Assembly: GCA_029558435.1 (NCBI GenBank)
Contig: JAKQEZ010000272.1
Location: 1-45,284 of the forward strand
DNA: 45,284 bases
Direction: 5' to 3'
From: Bacteroidota bacterium
GTDB taxonomy: Bacteria; Bacteroidota; Bacteroidia; Flavobacteriales; Crocinitomicaceae
Both the position numbers and the translations under genes were made by a program. Positions 43,174-45,284 of this stretch are shown here, piece after piece. The notes under the pieces are model-generated. The model was not told the origin of the DNA, made no database searches, and worked only from the letters and a program-made list of their open reading frames with translations. The first letter of the stretch is position 1, and the number at the start of each line of letters is the position of its first letter.

Positions 43174-43917
43174 ATGAAAAAAGGATTTTTAATTGCTTTA
43201 ACAGCAGGTTCATTATTGACATTATCTTCTTGTGACGTTTTGCAAGAAGCCGCAGATTCACTTGAAAACGTTGCGTCAACAACAAATTCAGCATCGTTAA
43301 CCAACCAAGAAGTGGTAAGTGGTTTGAAAGAAGCTTTGTCAGTTGGAATCACCAATTCGGTGAATTTAACTTCTGTAGTTGATGGATTTTTGAAAAACAG
43401 CGAAATCCGTTTGCCCTTTCCTCCAGATGCCATCAAAGCTAAAGAAAAAGCAATAGAGTGGGGAATGAGCGGTCAGGTTGAGAAGTTTGAAACCACGTTA
43501 AATAGAGCGGCAGAAGAAGCGGCAAAAGAAGCATTACCTATCTTTAAAAATGCCATCACAGGAATGAGTTTGCAGGATGGATTTGCCGTTTTGAAAGGTG
43601 GAAATGGTGCTGCTACCAAGTTTTTAAAAGACAACACAACTGCACAATTAGTTTCGGCTTTTGCGCCAAAAGTTCAAGCAGCTATTGAAAAAGTGAAATT
43701 AACCGAATATTGGAATCCAATTGTTACTAAATTTAATGCTGCAGCTCCTTTATTGGGTTTAAACAAAGCCAATCCTGACTTAAATGAGTATGTTACCAAA
43801 TTAGCAATCGATGGTTTGTTTAAAATGGTAGAAAAAGAAGAAAACAAAATTCGCGAAAATGTAGGTGCTCGTGTTACTGATTTATTGAAAAAAGTATTCG
43901 GGTCATTGGATAAATAA
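43174..43917 (+). CDS. DUF4197 domain-containing lipoprotein
   Basis: A 247-residue lipoprotein: MKKGFLIALTAGSLLTLSSC has the LSSC lipobox with mature C20. The following part fits DUF4197: GLKEALSVGI, a GFLKNSEIRLPFPP strand, NRAAEEAAKEALPIF, and GGNGAATKFLKDNT, then a helical end. The family is found in Gram-negative envelopes but has no proven function. It has its own promoter and is followed by the aldolase gene with a separate promoter. Confidence 0.88.
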   Translation: MKKGFLIALTAGSLLTLSSCDVLQEAADSLENVASTTNSASLTNQEVVSGLKEALSVGITNSVNLTSVVDGFLKNSEIRLPFPPDAIKAKEKAIEWGMSGQVEKFETTLNRAAEEAAKEALPIFKNAITGMSLQDGFAVLKGGNGAATKFLKDNTTAQLVSAFAPKVQAAIEKVKLTEYWNPIVTKFNAAAPLLGLNKANPDLNEYVTKLAIDGLFKMVEKEENKIRENVGARVTDLLKKVFGSLDK

Positions 43918-43927
43918 TCATCTTTCT

Positions 43928-43935
43928 TATCTTTG
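43928..43935 (+). promoter_or_regulatory. Promoter -7 box TATCTTTG of fba-accD
   Basis: Exact TAnnTTTG match, 19 nt before the start at 43955. Confidence 0.6.
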
Positions 43936-43954
43936 CATTCATCTTATTAAAATT

Positions 43955-45022
43955 ATGAGTCATACTATAAAACCAGGAGTTGCAACAGGCGACGAAGTAC
44001 AAAAGATTTTTCAATACGCAAAACAAAAAGGATTTGCATTGCCAGCAGTTAATGTTACTAGCTCTAGCACAGTAAATGCTGTGATGGAAACAGCTGCAAA
44101 AGTAAATGCACCAGTTATCATTCAGTTTTCTAATGGTGGTGGACATTTCTTTGCAGGTAAAGGATTGAAAAATGATAACGAAAAAGCAGCAATTTTAGGC
44201 TCTATTTCTGGTGCACGTCACGTACACGAAATGGCAGAAGCTTATGGTGCAACGGTGATTTTGCATACCGACCATTGTGCTAAGAAATTATTGCCTTGGA
44301 TTGATGGTATCATGGAAGCAAATGAAAAAAACTTTGCTCAAACAGGAAAAGCCTTGTATTCATCGCACATGATTGACTTGTCAGAAGAGCCAATTAAAGA
44401 AAATATTGAAATCTGTAAACGCTATTTGGAACGTATGAGTAAAATTGGAATTACGTTGGAAATAGAGTTAGGAATTACAGGTGGAGAAGAAGATGGAGTG
44501 GATAACACGGGTGTTGATAGCTCTAAATTATACACTCAACCAGAAGAAGTAGCTTATGCTTATGAAGAATTGATGAAAGTAAGCGATAAATTCACGATTG
44601 CAGCTGCTTTTGGAAATGTGCACGGGGTGTATAAGCCAGGTAATGTTGTTTTAACTCCAAAAATCTTGAAAAATTCGCAAGAATACGTTCAGCAAAAATT
44701 CAATACAGGTCATAATCCAGTTGATTTCGTTTTCCACGGTGGTTCTGGTTCTACATTGGAAGAAATTCGTGAGGCAATTTCGTATGGTGTTGTGAAAATG
44801 AACATTGATACCGATTTACAATTTGCTTTCACTGAAGGAACTAGAGATTACATCGTATCAAAAGTTGATTATTTGAAAACACAAATTGGTAATCCAGAAG
44901 GAGATGACCAACCAAATAAAAAATATTACGATCCAAGAAAATGGTTACGTGAAGGAGAGTTGACGTTTATTAAGCGTTTAGAACAATCTTTTGCTGATTT
45001 AAATAATGTAAATACTTTATAA
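43955..45022 (+). CDS. fbaA: Class II fructose-bisphosphate aldolase
   Basis: This zinc enzyme cleaves fructose 1,6-bisphosphate to glyceraldehyde 3-phosphate and dihydroxyacetone phosphate, and does the reverse. The 355-residue protein is of E. coli FbaA type: FALPAVNVTSSSTVN, the zinc-binding ILHTDHCAKK, SSHMIDLSEEP with a catalytic-loop aspartate, EIELGITGGEEDGV, AAFGNVHGVYKPG, and VFHGGSGSTLEEI. The accD gene starts 4 nt after its stop, a pairing often seen in Bacteroidota, so both are likely in one transcript. Confidence 0.97.
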   Translation: MSHTIKPGVATGDEVQKIFQYAKQKGFALPAVNVTSSSTVNAVMETAAKVNAPVIIQFSNGGGHFFAGKGLKNDNEKAAILGSISGARHVHEMAEAYGATVILHTDHCAKKLLPWIDGIMEANEKNFAQTGKALYSSHMIDLSEEPIKENIEICKRYLERMSKIGITLEIELGITGGEEDGVDNTGVDSSKLYTQPEEVAYAYEELMKVSDKFTIAAAFGNVHGVYKPGNVVLTPKILKNSQEYVQQKFNTGHNPVDFVFHGGSGSTLEEIREAISYGVVKMNIDTDLQFAFTEGTRDYIVSKVDYLKTQIGNPEGDDQPNKKYYDPRKWLREGELTFIKRLEQSFADLNNVNTL

Positions 45023-45026
45023 TATT

Positions 45027-45284
45027 ATGGCAAGTAGTTGGTTTAAAAGAGCAAAAGAAGGGATTACAACAAGCACGAAGGATAAAAAAGAAACTCCAGA
45101 AGGGTTGTGGCATAAATGCGATAATTGCAAAACGCTTTTTACGCTTGAAGAAATAGAAAAGTTGTTTTGGGTCTGTGATCGTTGTGGACACCATGGTAGA
45201 ATTGGTTCCGACGATTATTTTAAAATTATCTTTGATGATGGGAAATTCAAAGAATTGAACCCTAAATTGATTTCTGGTGACCCT
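45027..45284 (+). CDS. accD: Acetyl-CoA carboxylase carboxyltransferase beta subunit AccD (3' end outside window)
   Basis: The first 86 residues are visible and the frame is still open at the window's right edge. They start MASSWFKRAKEGI and include the four-cysteine zinc ribbon of AccD (CDNC and, after 15 residues, CDRC), then HHGRIGSDDYF, matching the family. The protein is the beta subunit of the carboxyltransferase that makes malonyl-CoA for fatty acid synthesis. It is probably coexpressed with fbaA. Too short here for a stop or catalytic part. Confidence 0.95.
   Translation, partial: MASSWFKRAKEGITTSTKDKKETPEGLWHKCDNCKTLFTLEEIEKLFWVCDRCGHHGRIGSDDYFKIIFDDGKFKELNPKLISGDP

Overview
The window is AT-rich chromosomal DNA from a member of the Bacteroidota, most likely a flavobacteria-like lineage. 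Support comes from a type B T9SS sorting domain on a SprB-repeat adhesin, a fused MurF-alanine racemase, several Bacteroidota families (DUF4494, a LytS-type kinase with an N-terminal propeller), a tRNA without an encoded CCA end, and the Bacteroidota -7 promoter element TAnnTTTG in front of at least nineteen transcription units. Most genes are housekeeping; genus cannot be told from the sequence alone.

Layout. 1-2069 (+): the end of a phosphoglucose/phosphomannose isomerase-type gene, lipB and a secreted esterase. 2071-5901 (-): an M16 peptidase, pdxH and a DUF4494 protein in one operon, then an old-yellow-enzyme-type oxidoreductase. 5991-15576 (+): a DUF808 membrane protein, a lipoprotein, DoxX, a MurF-Alr fusion, a DUF4143 ATPase, an LtaS/MdoB-like sulfatase-fold membrane enzyme and an SF1 helicase. 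15573-16783 (-): a SpoU methyltransferase and a secreted hydrolase. 17142-19859 (+): the SprB-repeat T9SS cargo. 19935-22279: a DUF2147 protein (-), then pgk and a coupled secreted protein (+). 22283-25016 (-): a GNAT/DUF1778 toxin-antitoxin pair, riboflavin synthase, murQ and a phosphoribosyltransferase. 25128-31468 (+): a GT9 glycosyltransferase, truC, and the rimP-nusA-infB translation/transcription operon. 31526-38570 (-): an NtrY-like kinase, LD-carboxypeptidase, yraN, recA, bcp and a tiny lipoprotein. 38626-42305 (-): a propeller LytS-type kinase with its LytTR regulator. 42527-45284 (+): tRNA-Ser(UGA), a candidate orphan small RNA, a DUF4197 lipoprotein, fructose-bisphosphate aldolase and the start of accD.

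The genes fall into envelope and peptidoglycan work (MurF-Alr, murQ, LD-carboxypeptidase, LtaS-like enzyme, GT9), central metabolism (pgk, fba, accD, lipB, pdxH, riboflavin synthase) and information processing (rimP-nusA-infB, truC, SpoU, helicase, recA). The only clearly accessory cassette is the toxin-antitoxin pair, whose palindrome overlaps its own promoter.

The most interesting non-protein signals are: an unexplained ~100-nt transcription unit at 42857-42955 with a consensus promoter, pairing ends and an intrinsic terminator; a perfect terminator-like hairpin inside the leader of rimP-nusA-infB; and a perfect dyad placed over the -33 region of the recA promoter. The MurF half of MurF-Alr also appears shortened and altered at several catalytic motifs. 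No CRISPR array, insertion sequence, prophage or conventional defence island was recognised.
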